The notes under the pieces are model-generated. The model saw only the letters and a list, made by a program, of their open reading frames with translations, did no database searches and was not told the DNA's origin. From Lithodes maja (lineage: Eukaryota; Arthropoda; Malacostraca; Decapoda; Lithodidae): a stretch of DNA of 64,000 nt. Both the position numbers and the translations under genes were made by a program. The stretch's first letter is position 1. Each line of letters starts with the position of its first letter. Below, piece by piece: positions 34,299 through 44,308 of the stretch. The stretch covers positions 1 to 64,000 of the forward strand of contig JBAKBP010012337.1 of the NCBI GenBank assembly GCA_037953745.1, read 5' to 3'.

Positions 34299-35161
34299 CA
34301 TAGAGTACAGATTGGATAGAGAGGAAAGAAAGACGCTACAAATCTGAAAATAGCGAGCCGCGCGTTCGAGAGATGGCAGCACGATCACAAAGGAGAACGG
34401 GAGGGTCCCCATTAATTCGTAATAATCCCTACCTTGTACTAATAACGCTATTAATAATCAATTCTACGCTATCCAGAGACTCTATAGATATGACAGAGTT
34501 AATTGACATAAGTAGAGGCTACTGTAAAGGCCAGATCATCTGAAATTGTCGTAATTATGAGGAAGTTCACAGCCCCGTCTCTTCTACCCCCACCATTGTT
34601 GTTGTGAGAGTGGATAGTTGCCAACGTCAAACATGCTGGGCCAAAATATCCCTAGGTGTCATAAGTATAACCTATGGACGTATTTCGTGAAATGTCCTGT
34701 TTTAGTGCAGCTTTATAATTATATTAACATCTACAAAACATGTAACTAATAATATATATTCAAAATTACATTCTTATTCCTGTTGTGTTGCTTGTAGTTA
34801 TACAGTTTACATCATATTTAAGTATTTTTTATATTGTATATGTATTCCTAATATATTCCTCTTGCTTTTATATATCTATTTTATTTTAAATAATTTACAA
34901 GTGTTTTTACCAACATTAAATCACTCTTAAAGACGTTCCCTCTTTAATCTATTGTCCCCTCATTTTGCGGAATTCCCCTTAACTTTGGTAACACTGCAAA
35001 CAAGCCAGGCGCACAGATATCAAGGAGTATCTAATAAGGAAAAACGACTGAGGTGTTTTGGTTGTATGCCTTACAACAGTCCTGCTACCAAATCCCTAGG
35101 ACGCGCGGCAAAATAACCGTGTGACGTCACGCTTTCGCCTCTATCCAATCTGTACTCTATG
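34299..35161 (+). mobile_element. hAT-like non-autonomous element, copy 1
   Basis: The inverted ends are CATAGAGTACAGATTGGATA and its complement (about 30 bp). The flanks carry an 8-bp duplication, ATCTGAAC at 34291-34298 and 35162-35169. Eight-bp duplications are typical of the hAT superfamily. The interior is shared in inverted orientation with 42853-43747 (for example AATTTACAAGTGTTTTTACC and the GTGACGTCAC palindrome near one end). There is no intact transposase. Confidence 0.88.
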
Positions 35162-35169
35162 ATCTGAAC

Positions 35170-35408
35170 CAGGACATTAAGAAACGCGAGTCAGTGCGAC
35201 GTAGAGCTTCATGATTGACACCGTCACTGATAAATATAATTATATCACGTAGGATTTAACAAAAATATAAAACATATATTTTCACTTAAGAAAAGAAGTT
35301 TGCGAGCTCAATTAATTATTTCAAGATATTACTGGGCTTTGACAAACTTGATGTCGATTCACCGTTCAAATTAATATTAGTTCATCTACTCGGGGAAATG
35401 AGATACAG
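35170..35408. other. Unassigned spacer
   Basis: Nothing recognisable seen. Confidence 0.4.
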
Positions 35409-35773
35409 TTAAGGGGGGAGGGGGGGGGATAGTCGCTTTGTCTAGACCTTGTCCCTCATATCTAGCATATTATTTTTTAGATTTTAAGACATTCGTTCCA
35501 TTAGTTTGGCGATTGTGAGACCTTTCGCCCAGTTTATTTGTCAATGTTAAGACCTTTCGTGCCATTTAGGTGTCGATTTTTTCCTGGCGAGCGATAGCAA
35601 GCCTGTAATTTTAGAAGGAGCCGGCCGACATTTTCTACCGAAAAATGTACACATTTATCTTGAAAGGGGGTCTAGAGGGTGTATTTTTTAAGCTTGAGGG
35701 AGGTCTAGCGAGGACACGCAAAAATATATTAATACTTAAATACATGACCAAAACACAAGTACTACCCCCTTAA
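35409..35773 (+). mobile_element. TTAA-flanked family A element, first of a tandem pair
   Basis: It runs from TTAAGGGGGG to CTACCCCCTTAA. The module array (CCATTAGTTTGGCGATTGTG and relatives), the CCTGGCGAGCGATAGC core and AAGCTTGAGGGAGGTCT are all present. Its right TTAA (35770-35773) is also the left TTAA of the next element. Confidence 0.9.
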
Positions 35774-35966
35774 GGGGAGGCAGACCTTTGCACTGGACCC
35801 CCTTCTCCCTAATGTTTAGCCCCACTAGTTTAGAAATTATAAAGCGTTCGGCCCATTAGTTTGGCGATGTTAACACCTTTCACCCCATTTCGTTGTCAAT
35901 TTTAAGACCTTTCGGGCCATTTAGGTGTCGATTATTTCCTGGCGAGCGATAGCGAGCCTGCAATTT

Positions 35967-37763
35967 AATAATTGTAAAGGTGATACAGCATCAACTTGGA
36001 AATTAATAAAACAAATAGTTCCCAGTAATAAGAAATCTTCAAGTATCCAATCCTTTGATAACACGATAGAAAAAGTAGACAAATTTAACGATTTCTTTGC
36101 AAATGTAGGCAAATCATCGTATGAGAAATCACAAAATAACATTACACTAGACACAGATGAGAATACCGACCAACGATATGAGACTTCTACAACTGCTAAC
36201 AATCTTTTTAGACTAAAACCAATTGACACAAATACTATAATTCTAACATTTAAGCAGCTTAAAGACACGAAAGCTTGTGGTTCTGATGGGATTTCTCTTC
36301 AGATGTTAAAAGATGCATTGTATGTTACAATATCTTACTTAACCTGTATAATAAACACCTCGATAGTAACTGGTAAGTTCCCGAAAATGTGGAAGCATGC
36401 TATAATTAAACCAATATATAAAAATGGAGACAAAGATTGTGTTGGTAATTATCGACCCATATCACTTCTCCCAATATTATCAACAGTTATAGAGAAAGTC
36501 GCCACAAATCAGTATATGTCGCACTTGGAAAACAACAATCTGCTTTCTATAAGTCAACATGGTTTTCGGCCAAATTTATCAACGGAAACAGCCCTCACTT
36601 TATTAACTAATAAAATATATACTAATATGGATAACAAAAAAGTGTCTTTACTAACACTGCTTGATTTGTCTAAAGGTTTCGACAGTGTCAGTCATCAAAT
36701 ATTGTTAGAAAAATGCAAAAAATTAAATATTGACTCATTCTGGCGTATGAATTACTTGACCGATAGGACACAGGCTGTGCAGTTGGGTGATACAGTCTCA
36801 TCTACTTTACATGTAACATATGGAGTGCCTCAAGGCTCTATTCTAGGACCCATTCTATTTATTATATTTGTCAATGATTTACTAAACTATGTTAAAGATT
36901 GTTTGCTCATTCAGTATGCTGATGATACACAGATACTTCACTCAGGCACTCTGGATGAACTAACTAATGTAATTAGCAAAACAGAAAATACACTCAAAAT
37001 AGTGAAACAATATTTCCAGAGAAATGGTCTTATGTTGAATGCAAATAAAACTCAATGCATTTTCCTTGGCACTAGACAACTTTTATCCCAAATACCCTCA
37101 AATGTATGTATACAACTCGATGATCATAAAATTATACCTTGTACACATGTAACAAATTTAGGTCTACATATAGATTATAACATGCTTTTCAACAAACACA
37201 CAAGTGAACTGAACAAGAAAGTCATGGGAACGTTGATGTATGTGAATCGTATAAAAGGTAATTTTGACAAAGCTACTAGGGTCATTGTGATTCAATCGCT
37301 AATTTTAAGTTTGATAAATTATTGCATAATGATATGGGGTTCAACTAATTGCACTATATTAAATACTGTACAAAAAATGCAGAATTTTGCTGCAAAGGTA
37401 GCAGTGGGTGGAGCAAAAAAATACGACCATGTAACTCCGATAATAAAGGATTTAGAGTGGCTAAAAATAAAGCAAAAATATATATATGATACAGCTATTG
37501 CGGTGTATAAAGAAAGGCATAAGCTAATTCCAAACTGGCTAATACACTTTCCTATTGTTAATGAAATCATAAATAGTAACACAAGACAGCAAAACCATCT
37601 ATATGTACAGAGAACAAACACCTTTTATGGTGAACGATCGCTTTTGGTAGCAGGTCCTAAAATATGGAATAGGTTGCCGAGATCAGTAAAGGTCACAAAT
37701 AACCTAAACACGTTTAAGCATATATTAAAAAATTATATTCTGAAACAAGAAATGGATCTATAA
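35967..37763 (+). CDS. LINE ORF2 fragment: reverse transcriptase
   Basis: About 598 codons without a stop. RT motifs are in order: GNYRPISLLP, HGFRPNLSTETAL, LLDLSKGFDSVSH (palm A), GVPQGSILGPILF, then YADDTQILH (palm C) with both Asp residues, then GLMLNANKTQ. The C-terminal region has IWNRLPRSVK as in many CR1/L2-type elements. The upstream endonuclease domain is absent because of 5' truncation. The frame also reads back through host repeat to 35925, but the codons left of 35967 belong to the family A element. With no start or promoter of its own, expression is doubtful; the intact frame mainly indicates recent insertion. Confidence 0.9.
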   Translation, partial: NNCKGDTASTWKLIKQIVPSNKKSSSIQSFDNTIEKVDKFNDFFANVGKSSYEKSQNNITLDTDENTDQRYETSTTANNLFRLKPIDTNTIILTFKQLKDTKACGSDGISLQMLKDALYVTISYLTCIINTSIVTGKFPKMWKHAIIKPIYKNGDKDCVGNYRPISLLPILSTVIEKVATNQYMSHLENNNLLSISQHGFRPNLSTETALTLLTNKIYTNMDNKKVSLLTLLDLSKGFDSVSHQILLEKCKKLNIDSFWRMNYLTDRTQAVQLGDTVSSTLHVTYGVPQGSILGPILFIIFVNDLLNYVKDCLLIQYADDTQILHSGTLDELTNVISKTENTLKIVKQYFQRNGLMLNANKTQCIFLGTRQLLSQIPSNVCIQLDDHKIIPCTHVTNLGLHIDYNMLFNKHTSELNKKVMGTLMYVNRIKGNFDKATRVIVIQSLILSLINYCIMIWGSTNCTILNTVQKMQNFAAKVAVGGAKKYDHVTPIIKDLEWLKIKQKYIYDTAIAVYKERHKLIPNWLIHFPIVNEIINSNTRQQNHLYVQRTNTFYGERSLLVAGPKIWNRLPRSVKVTNNLNTFKHILKNYILKQEMDL

Positions 37764-37967
37764 ACAAAAAATGTAATATTACTGTAACTGTCATTTTTTT
37801 TTTATAGATATTGAAGACTGTCCATAGTAACATACTAGAGATGTTTCTTATTGTAAATATGTATAATTATATATAATGTATGTATTTTAATATTGTTTAA
37901 CGTTTTATGTGAAGAACCATTGTAAAATGGAAAAATAAATATTCTGATTCTGATTCTGATTCTGATT
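35967..37967 (+). mobile_element. CR1/L2-like LINE, 5'-truncated, with intact RT frame
   Basis: Target duplications CTGCAATTT lie at 35958-35966 and 37968-37976. The element starts inside ORF2 and ends in an AATAAA-containing 3' UTR with a (TGATTC)n tail at about 37942-37969. 5' truncation and a short-repeat tail are typical of target-primed reverse transcription. Confidence 0.9.
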
Positions 37968-38137
37968 CTGCAATTTTAAGAGGAACCGGACTTCGGTCGG
38001 GAAATTTTTCTACCGAAAAATTAAAAAAAATATCTAGGAGGTATTGTTCTAAGCTTGATGGAGGTCTAGGGAGGGAACTGAAAAAATATATGAATACATG
38101 AATTAATAGACCAAACAAACGGCCAGTCTCCCCTTAA

Positions 38138-38289
38138 AAACCATGAGGGCGAATCTCGATATCACAAAGCAAACGAGTCACAAACGAGTGTAACAAATTG
38201 CCAGAGAAAGGTGTACACATAAAAACGGGCCCCCCATAATTATGAACTCTCGAACTGCAAAATGAACTTCCGAAATGCAAATATTAGGT
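38138..38289. other. Short unassigned spacer
   Basis: No feature seen apart from AGGT at 38286-38289, the target duplication of the following solo LTR. Confidence 0.5.
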
Positions 38290-39803
38290 TGTTACGTCCT
38301 GGGATATATAAACACTGGGCTCTTTCTATTGGACTAGGTATGCGGCAACAACGGAAAACGCTAGATCCAACCCTTATCTATAAACCCAGGCAACAAACCA
38401 CCCTAAACCGTCAAGAGTCCTGCCTGGACAACGATGTATCCTATGACTCGGTTACAGGGTGCACGCACTATAGACTGCTGATAGTCAAGCAGGCTATATA
38501 AAAGATCACACTATTAAGTTGACTTAAAGCTTCAAGGAAAAGATATACAACGGAATTAAATTGCAGAAACAATTTAATAACAAACTAGAAGAAAGTACAT
38601 TTAACGTTACGTTAATTAATACAACTAATCACCCCTGCGTGAAAGAAGGTGAAAGCAAACAGTCCTCAAAACATCGTACAGGTAGACGAGATGCGGGTTT
38701 CTAAACTGCATGCGGCTACTGTAGGATCTGATGCTTAGCAAAGAAAGTACGTTACGGATTTAGAGAACTCTTAACTCATAAGCAGGAATAAATACTAGTG
38801 ATAGGCCATACAGTGTATAATGGCATAGGTATAATTAAATAAAGGCAGCAACTCGCAACATAACCACATACAGGTGTGCTTCTCACTCTTAGTCAGGCAA
38901 GCCTGCTCGGACAGAGTCTCTAAGCCACACCCTGACTCACAATGCTCACAAAAACGGTAAACTGTGGCACAATAACAAGCATACAGAAATAATAAACCCC
39001 TAGCTGTTAATCTGTCAGGCGGCAGAGGTCTAGCCGGAAGGATATAGGCTTCGGATACCCGGGCTGAGCCACCTGCTCTAGCCTAGGGACGTTCCCAAGT
39101 CTGTGCGCCAAATTACTCTAATTGAAAGGGTGCTCTCTTGAGAGACTCAGATCGCAAGTATCTGACTCTCTCCTGGCGACCCTAAAACAAAAGCAAGACG
39201 TGCTAGCGCAGTGCTGAGTGGACTAGGCAAGGGCCCTCACACAACACAACACTAGACCCCCACAACACTTAGGGGAGGTGTGGTGGAGTGGTCTTGCCAC
39301 TGGCCTGGTAATCCAAAGGTCCCGGGTTCAAATCCCGATGTATCAATGGGAAGATATTATTGGGATGGAATTTGTGCTGTACCTAGTATCAGTGCATTAC
39401 CACAAGCCCACCGAAACGTCAATAAAATACCCTCATTGTTCCCTGATTAAATAGCACTGTATGAATATTCCCATATTCAAAATATGCTATAGGGGTGCAA
39501 TGCCTGGTGAGTTATCTGCTCAACAGGTGGCGTTGTGTGTGTGTAAGTGTGAGAGTCGAGTGTAGGGGGTGAGACAGTGAAGCACGGGAACGAGGTGGCT
39601 TCAGAGATGGGGTCGTTTCGGGCCATGAGTGAGCACCGTGCCTCATGTGAAGGCAAGATGGCAGGTGCTCGTTGTACTCTACGTGCTTCACATGTCTCAC
39701 TCCCTAGACTGGAACAAGACCTCACGGGCTTCACTGGTCATTGTAAAGCGGTGAATGTTAAGGCTCTCAGCCTATGCCCGAGAGGAAGTAAGTTGGAATA
39801 TAG

Positions 39804-39836
<33 letters not shown>

Positions 39837-40757
39837 CACACAGGCACACAGACGAGAAAATGCCCCCAGACTCCCACGGCTATCCTAGTAAAGTCGTGCG
39901 GGTCCACAGGACTCGCACCAGCAGACTTTACTTAAAGGATCGCAAAAAGCCTCCCCTCCGGTCTAGCCCCTGCTAACCTGACACAAGAACACACTAGCAA
40001 GCATGAAACCACCAAATATGAGACAACAAAAAAGCTTCCTAGGTCTCATTAACAATTAAATCTCTGCATAAGGCCCAAAATCCTATCTAGTTATCTGAGA
40101 GCTCGTCGTTAATACAATAATAGATATAAGGTCTATCAAGGGGATGGGATAATTAAATAGATTGGTGAAGTAGTGGAAAGAAGGTATACAAAGTAAGAGA
40201 TAAAGTTTCTAAGTGGGGTTGAGAGGGATAGATATCAAGGGGGTCCGAAGGGTACGACAGTGAGGTGAGCTCTGAGTCTTGAATCTGTCTGGACCCCACC
40301 CTAGGCCTGCGAAATACATCACATGCTTGGCAACACTCAACACAGTTGCCGGGTCAAAATCCTCTACCTCTTGCATGAGTCGAAACTAAGCCTAACGTTG
40401 CAATCAAATTGGCAACATCAGGCTCGTCCCAAGCTAGACTCTCCGCGCGAAGCAACGTCCCCCAGCCGGTCTCTCTCTCCCGCTCGTCTCCTCCCACTCT
40501 CACTAGACTTACATCTTATATAATTATAATGAAACAATCAACTATCGAGAATAAAATATACTAAGATGCGTTGGTTAAGAATAAGGGCAGCTTCAAGCTG
40601 TGAAACAACATAAGAATATCCCAGACATTAGTTACATTATCGTAGGATATATACTAAGGAAAAGCCGGCCGGCCGGCTACCGCCAGCCGGTTTCTAAATG
40701 GCTGGGCAGCCGACGCGCGCGCACGCCCGCACGTGGCTACTATGCAGGAGCGTCACA
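38290..40757 (-). mobile_element. Solo LTR of a Gmr1-type Ty3/gypsy element
   Basis: It starts TGTTACGTCC and ends GGAGCGTCACA. It is flanked by the 4-bp duplication AGGT (38286-38289 and 40758-40761), the size expected for Ty3/gypsy. It shares long stretches with the LTR at 60254-62090, such as GGTGCTCTCTTGAGAGACTC versus GATGCTCTCTTGAGAGATCC, and CTCTCTCCTGGCGACC. No internal region remains, so LTR-LTR recombination removed it. A SINE at 39271-39834 interrupts it. Confidence 0.88.
39271..39834 (+). mobile_element. SINE family 2, full-length with poly-A tail
   Basis: The tRNA-like head (39271-39345) has TGGTGGAGTGG as A box and GGGTTCAAATCCC as B box, with a CTGGTAAT loop recalling tRNA-Thr(GGU). 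The body is about 450 bp and includes CCACCGAAACGTCAATAAAA at 39399-39418. It ends in about 31 A (39804-39834). A second copy is inverted at 45157-45713. The small ORFs on both strands are not conserved coding regions. Confidence 0.88.
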
Positions 40758-40768
40758 AGGTAAACAGA

Positions 40769-41141
40769 TTAAGGGGGTAGTACTCGCTTTATTCTGGACG
40801 CCCTTCTCCCTCATGTTTAGAATATTCGTTTTAAGGTTTTAAGGCGTTCGTTCCGTTAGTTTTGCGATTTTGAGACCTTTCGCCTTATTTTTGTATCAAT
40901 ATTAAGACCTTTCGTGCCCTTTAGGTGTCGATTTTTTCCTGGCGAGCGTTAGCGACCCTCTAATTTTAGAAGGAACCGGCCTTCGGCCGGGACATTATTC
41001 TACCGAAAAATGTATACATTTATTTTGAAAAGGGGTCTAGGGGGTGTTATTCTAGGCTTGATGGAGGTCTAGCGAGGAAACTAAAACTCAATAATAAATA
41101 CATACAGTATATAGACCAAAAACCGAGCAGTACCCCGTTAA
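40769..41141 (+). mobile_element. TTAA-flanked family A element
   Basis: From TTAAGGGGGTAGTACTCGCT to GCAGTACCCCGTTAA. The terminal inverted match (TTAAGGGGGTAGTAC against TTAACGGGGTACTGC) is the clearest in the window. All core landmarks are present. It begins 12 bases after the solo LTR. Confidence 0.9.
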
Positions 41142-42089
41142 TTAATGAAATTCGATTCTGTTCGGGAGAGCTTCGCCAACTTAGGCTCTAACTTATGTTG
41201 TTGAGTGTACAATGTAATACACTTTAGCTGATAAGGACTGCTGTAACTCCTGTTTCACCACCTAGCCTCCCTTGCGGATCCTTTCCATGCCTCACCAATA
41301 TTGAGGGCAATTCCAGTCAGCCCTTCAAAACAATTAACTGTTCTTCCTACCAATACATTATACTACAGACTCAATACATACTACACTATCTTTGCAAAAT
41401 GTTGTCACTCTTTCAACTTTGGGGAAGACACTTGATACAGGCAGATTTGTCTTTAGTCTCCTTCACTCATATAGCTAATAAAAAGTACACATTCAAATGA
41501 AAGCTAGACATCCATTTCGAGGAGGCTGGAGTAATATTGATAAAAGAAAATGGTAGGTTAAGTATCAGTAGTATATAATATTTATCAACTCGTTCTTTAC
41601 TACGAATTTCCCAGTAGAATTGTTCTTATTCTGCTGGTGGCCTGGTTTCCTAAACTAAATTTTATGACGGCCCAAGGTCGGAGAGAGTGGTGGGTGGGGT
41701 GAAAGCCTTCTTATTTGTTGTTTTTACCTTCGATTTTGTAGCCAATCCCATGTTATAATTAGTTCCGGACTACCTAGTAGGGACCACAAGGTCTGTGCAG
41801 TCTGTGTATCTATGTAACTCTCTCTTTCTTACACTTCTTATTATTGGGTTTAGTTTGTATTGTTCGGTAACGTCTAGTTTAGAGTTTTACAGTCTCTCTC
41901 TCTCTCTCTCATATCCTATTTTCAGTTTACTCCCCCTTCTTGTTCCGTCATCTGACGGCTCATGTGTTACTGTTCCTAATCCCTCTCTTTTATCTCAGTT
42001 GATCTTTTATATGCCTACATCTTCCCTCAAGGCTTGACCTCCTTTCCTCGGTCGCTGGCATTATTAATATATCCTGGGCTCCGGGGCTT
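41142..42089. other. Unassigned spacer
   Basis: No gene seen. 41670-41830 resembles 45985-46110 and 46335-46380 (GAGTGGTGGGTGGG, GAGCCTTCTT-like, CAGTCTGTGTATCTATGTA), so an old dispersed repeat is likely. A CT run lies at 41893-41910. Confidence 0.5.
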
Positions 42090-42419
42090 GAGGGGTGACT
42101 TTTACTTCCGGGTTTTGTTCTAGACTCCCTTCTCCCTCATGTTTAGCTCCATTGGTTATGAGATTTTAAGACGTTCGCCCTATTAGTTTGGCGATTTTAA
42201 GATTTTTCGCCCAATTTCTGTCAATTTTAAACCATCTCGTGCAACATAAGTATCGTTTTTCCCTGGCGAGCTATACGAAACCGGTAATTTAGAAATGACC
42301 GGCCCTCGGCCCGTACATTTTTCCGCCGAACAATGTACACTTTTTTCTTGAAGGGGGTCTTCAGGGTATTTATTTAGCTTGATGGAAGTCTAGGGAGCAA
42401 ACTAAAAAAACCCACTTAA
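42090..42419 (+). mobile_element. Family A element, degraded left end
   Basis: Modules (TTAGTTTGGCGATTTTAAGA), the CCCTGGCGAGC core, the GACCGGCCCTCGGCCCG hairpin and GCTTGATGGAAGTCTAGGGA are present. The right TTAA is at 42416-42419; the left terminus has decayed. Confidence 0.8.
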
Positions 42420-42589
42420 ACGATAAAAATATGATCATCGATGTTTCTCTGTTCGTTTGTCTGATTGTGAAGAAGATATGTAATGTCCTTAATAATAGCT
42501 TGTCTATAGCTAAACTAGGTAAAACCCTAACTAATCTACCTTTCCTGCCCTTAAAGTTGTCCTATAATTTAACCTATCATTAGTCGAAG

Positions 42590-42806
42590 CATAGACTACA
42601 GTAGATCTGGACTGGGCACGAAAATGAAACTTTGCAGTAAGGGACCCAAAATCAGCAAACGAACCCCCAAGTTCGAACCTCGAAACCGCAATTTTTTTAT
42701 ATTTTCACGGTTTCGAGGTTCAAACTTGGGGGTTCGTTCTCCGATTTTGGGTCCCTTACTGCAAGGTTCCATTTTCGTGTCCAGTCCAGATCTACTGTAG
42801 TCCATG
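42590..42806. mobile_element. Near-perfect hairpin (fold-back) element, arms about 95 bp
   Basis: The left arm, CATAGACTACAGTAGATCTG onward to GAACCTCGAAACCG, is matched by its complement at about 42708-42806, with a loop of about 20 bases. The ends CATAGACTACA/TGTAGTCCATG match those of the hAT-like element at 42853. A 7-8 bp duplication (GTCGAAG) flanks it. The empty-site counterpart is at 43765-43790 (CATTAGTTGAAGCTATGTTA). Confidence 0.88.
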
Positions 42807-42852
42807 GTCGAAGTTATGTTACCTTTCCTGTTCTTAGAGCTGTACTATAAAC

Positions 42853-43747
42853 CATAGACTACATAATTATAACCTAGACACGAAAGCGTGACGTCACACG
42901 CGCCACGCGTCCTAGGGATTTGGTGGCAGCACTATTGTATTGTACTGTAACAAAGCACCTCAGTGGCTTGTCCTTATTATATAGATAGTCTGTGCGCCGC
43001 GCGCACCTGCCAGCTGGATTGCTACAGTGTTTCCAAAGTTAAGGGAATATCCGCAAAACGAGGGAGCAATAGATTAAAGAGGGAACGTATTTAAGAGTTA
43101 ATTAATGTTGGTAAAAACACTTGTAAATTATTTAGTATAAATTATATATATATATAAGCAAGATGAAAACATTAAGTATACATATACACTATAAAACATA
43201 GGCTACTCATATATGATGCAAGCTGTATACCTTCAAGCAACACAACAAGAATTAAATTGTCATTTTGAATATATATTAGTATGTTACATGTTATGTAGAT
43301 GTTAATTTGTCAAGTAGCACTAAACCTGGACATTTATACTTATGACATCTAGGGATATTTTGTCCCACCATTGACGTTGGCAACTCCCGAATCTCACATC
43401 AACAATGGCGGGTGTTGGAAGAGTTTTGCTTGTGTACCTCCTAATAATGACGACAATTACACGATGACTGGCGCCTTTACAGTAGCCTCTACTTATGTCT
43501 ATTTAACTATGTCATGTCTGCAGAGTCTCTGGATAATGTTCAATTGCTTATTAATAGCGTTATTAGTACAAGGTAGGGATTATTACGAATTAATGAGGAC
43601 CAAGGACAAGGATAGTCAATATAATGTCTGTGGGGACCCTCCCCTCCCATTGTCCTTTGCGATCGTGTTGCCATCTCTCGAATGCGCGGCTCACTATTTA
43701 CAGATTTGTGGCGTCTTCTTTCGTGTCTAGGTTATATGTAGTCGATG
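42853..43747 (-). mobile_element. hAT-like non-autonomous element, copy 2
   Basis: The ends are CATAGACTACATA and its complement TATGTAGTCGATG, within a 30-bp inverted repeat that includes TAACCTAGACACGAAAG. The 8-bp duplications are CTATAAAC at 42845-42852 and 43748-43755. The interior matches 34299-35161 in reverse. The 119-codon ORF inside (43371-43730) shows no transposase motif. Confidence 0.9.
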
Positions 43748-43795
43748 CTATAAACCTACCTATCATTAGTTGAAGCTATGTTACCTTTCCTGATC

Positions 43796-44173
43796 TTAAG
43801 GGGGAGGTACTCGCTTTTTCTGGATCCCCTTCTCCCTCATGTTTAGACCCATTAGTTTTGCGATTTTAAGACGTTCGTTCACTAGTTTGGCGATTTTCAG
43901 ACCTTTCGCCCCATTACTTTGTCAATGTTAAGACCTTTCGTGTCGTTTAGGTGTCGATTTTTTCCTGGCGAGCGAAAGCAAGCCTGTAATATCTTAAGGA
44001 ATCGGCCTTCGGCCGGGACATTTTCCACCGAAAAATGTACAAATATTTCTTGAAAGGGGGTATAGGGGGTGTATTTTAAGCTTGATGGAGGTCTAACGAA
44101 GAAACTCAAAATTAAATAAATAAATGAATAAGTGACCCCCCCCCCCAACAAAAAACAAGCACTAGCCCCTTAA
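43796..44173 (+). mobile_element. TTAA-flanked family A element with a local empty site
   Basis: The filled site reads CCTTTCCTGATCTTAA...TTAAAGTTGTCCTATAA. The paralogous sequence at about 42539-42567 reads CCTTTCCTGCCCTTAAAGTT, continuing GTCCTATAA, with one TTAA. Internal landmarks are complete; a C run is at 44137-44147. Confidence 0.92.
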
Positions 44174-44308
44174 AGTTGTCCTATAAATTGACCGATTACA
44201 AATTGGAACTGTCTTAGAACCTTAGTGCTATCCTAACACCTTATTTACTCACGATTCGGAACTTAGCGTTATCCTACAACCTACCTGAGAAACAGGCTTG
44301 TTCTTTGG
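44174..44308. other. Unassigned spacer
   Basis: It continues the paralogous flank GTCCTATAA; nothing else seen. Confidence 0.4.

Larger units (their letters stand above)
35770..38137 (+). mobile_element. TTAA-flanked family A element, split by a LINE
   Basis: The left part is 35770-35966 and the right part 37968-38137, ending CTCCCCTTAA. The LINE between is flanked by a 9-bp duplication of this element's own sequence (CTGCAATTT). Without the LINE it would be about 360 bp, normal for the family. Confidence 0.9.

Noticed and set aside
39577..39888. 103-codon ORF ending in poly-Lys
   Set aside because: It is the body and A-tail of SINE family 2; the Lys run is the poly-A tract.
43371..43730. 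119-codon gene
   Set aside because: It lies wholly inside the hAT-like non-autonomous element and has no recognisable domain; the sister copy does not keep the frame.
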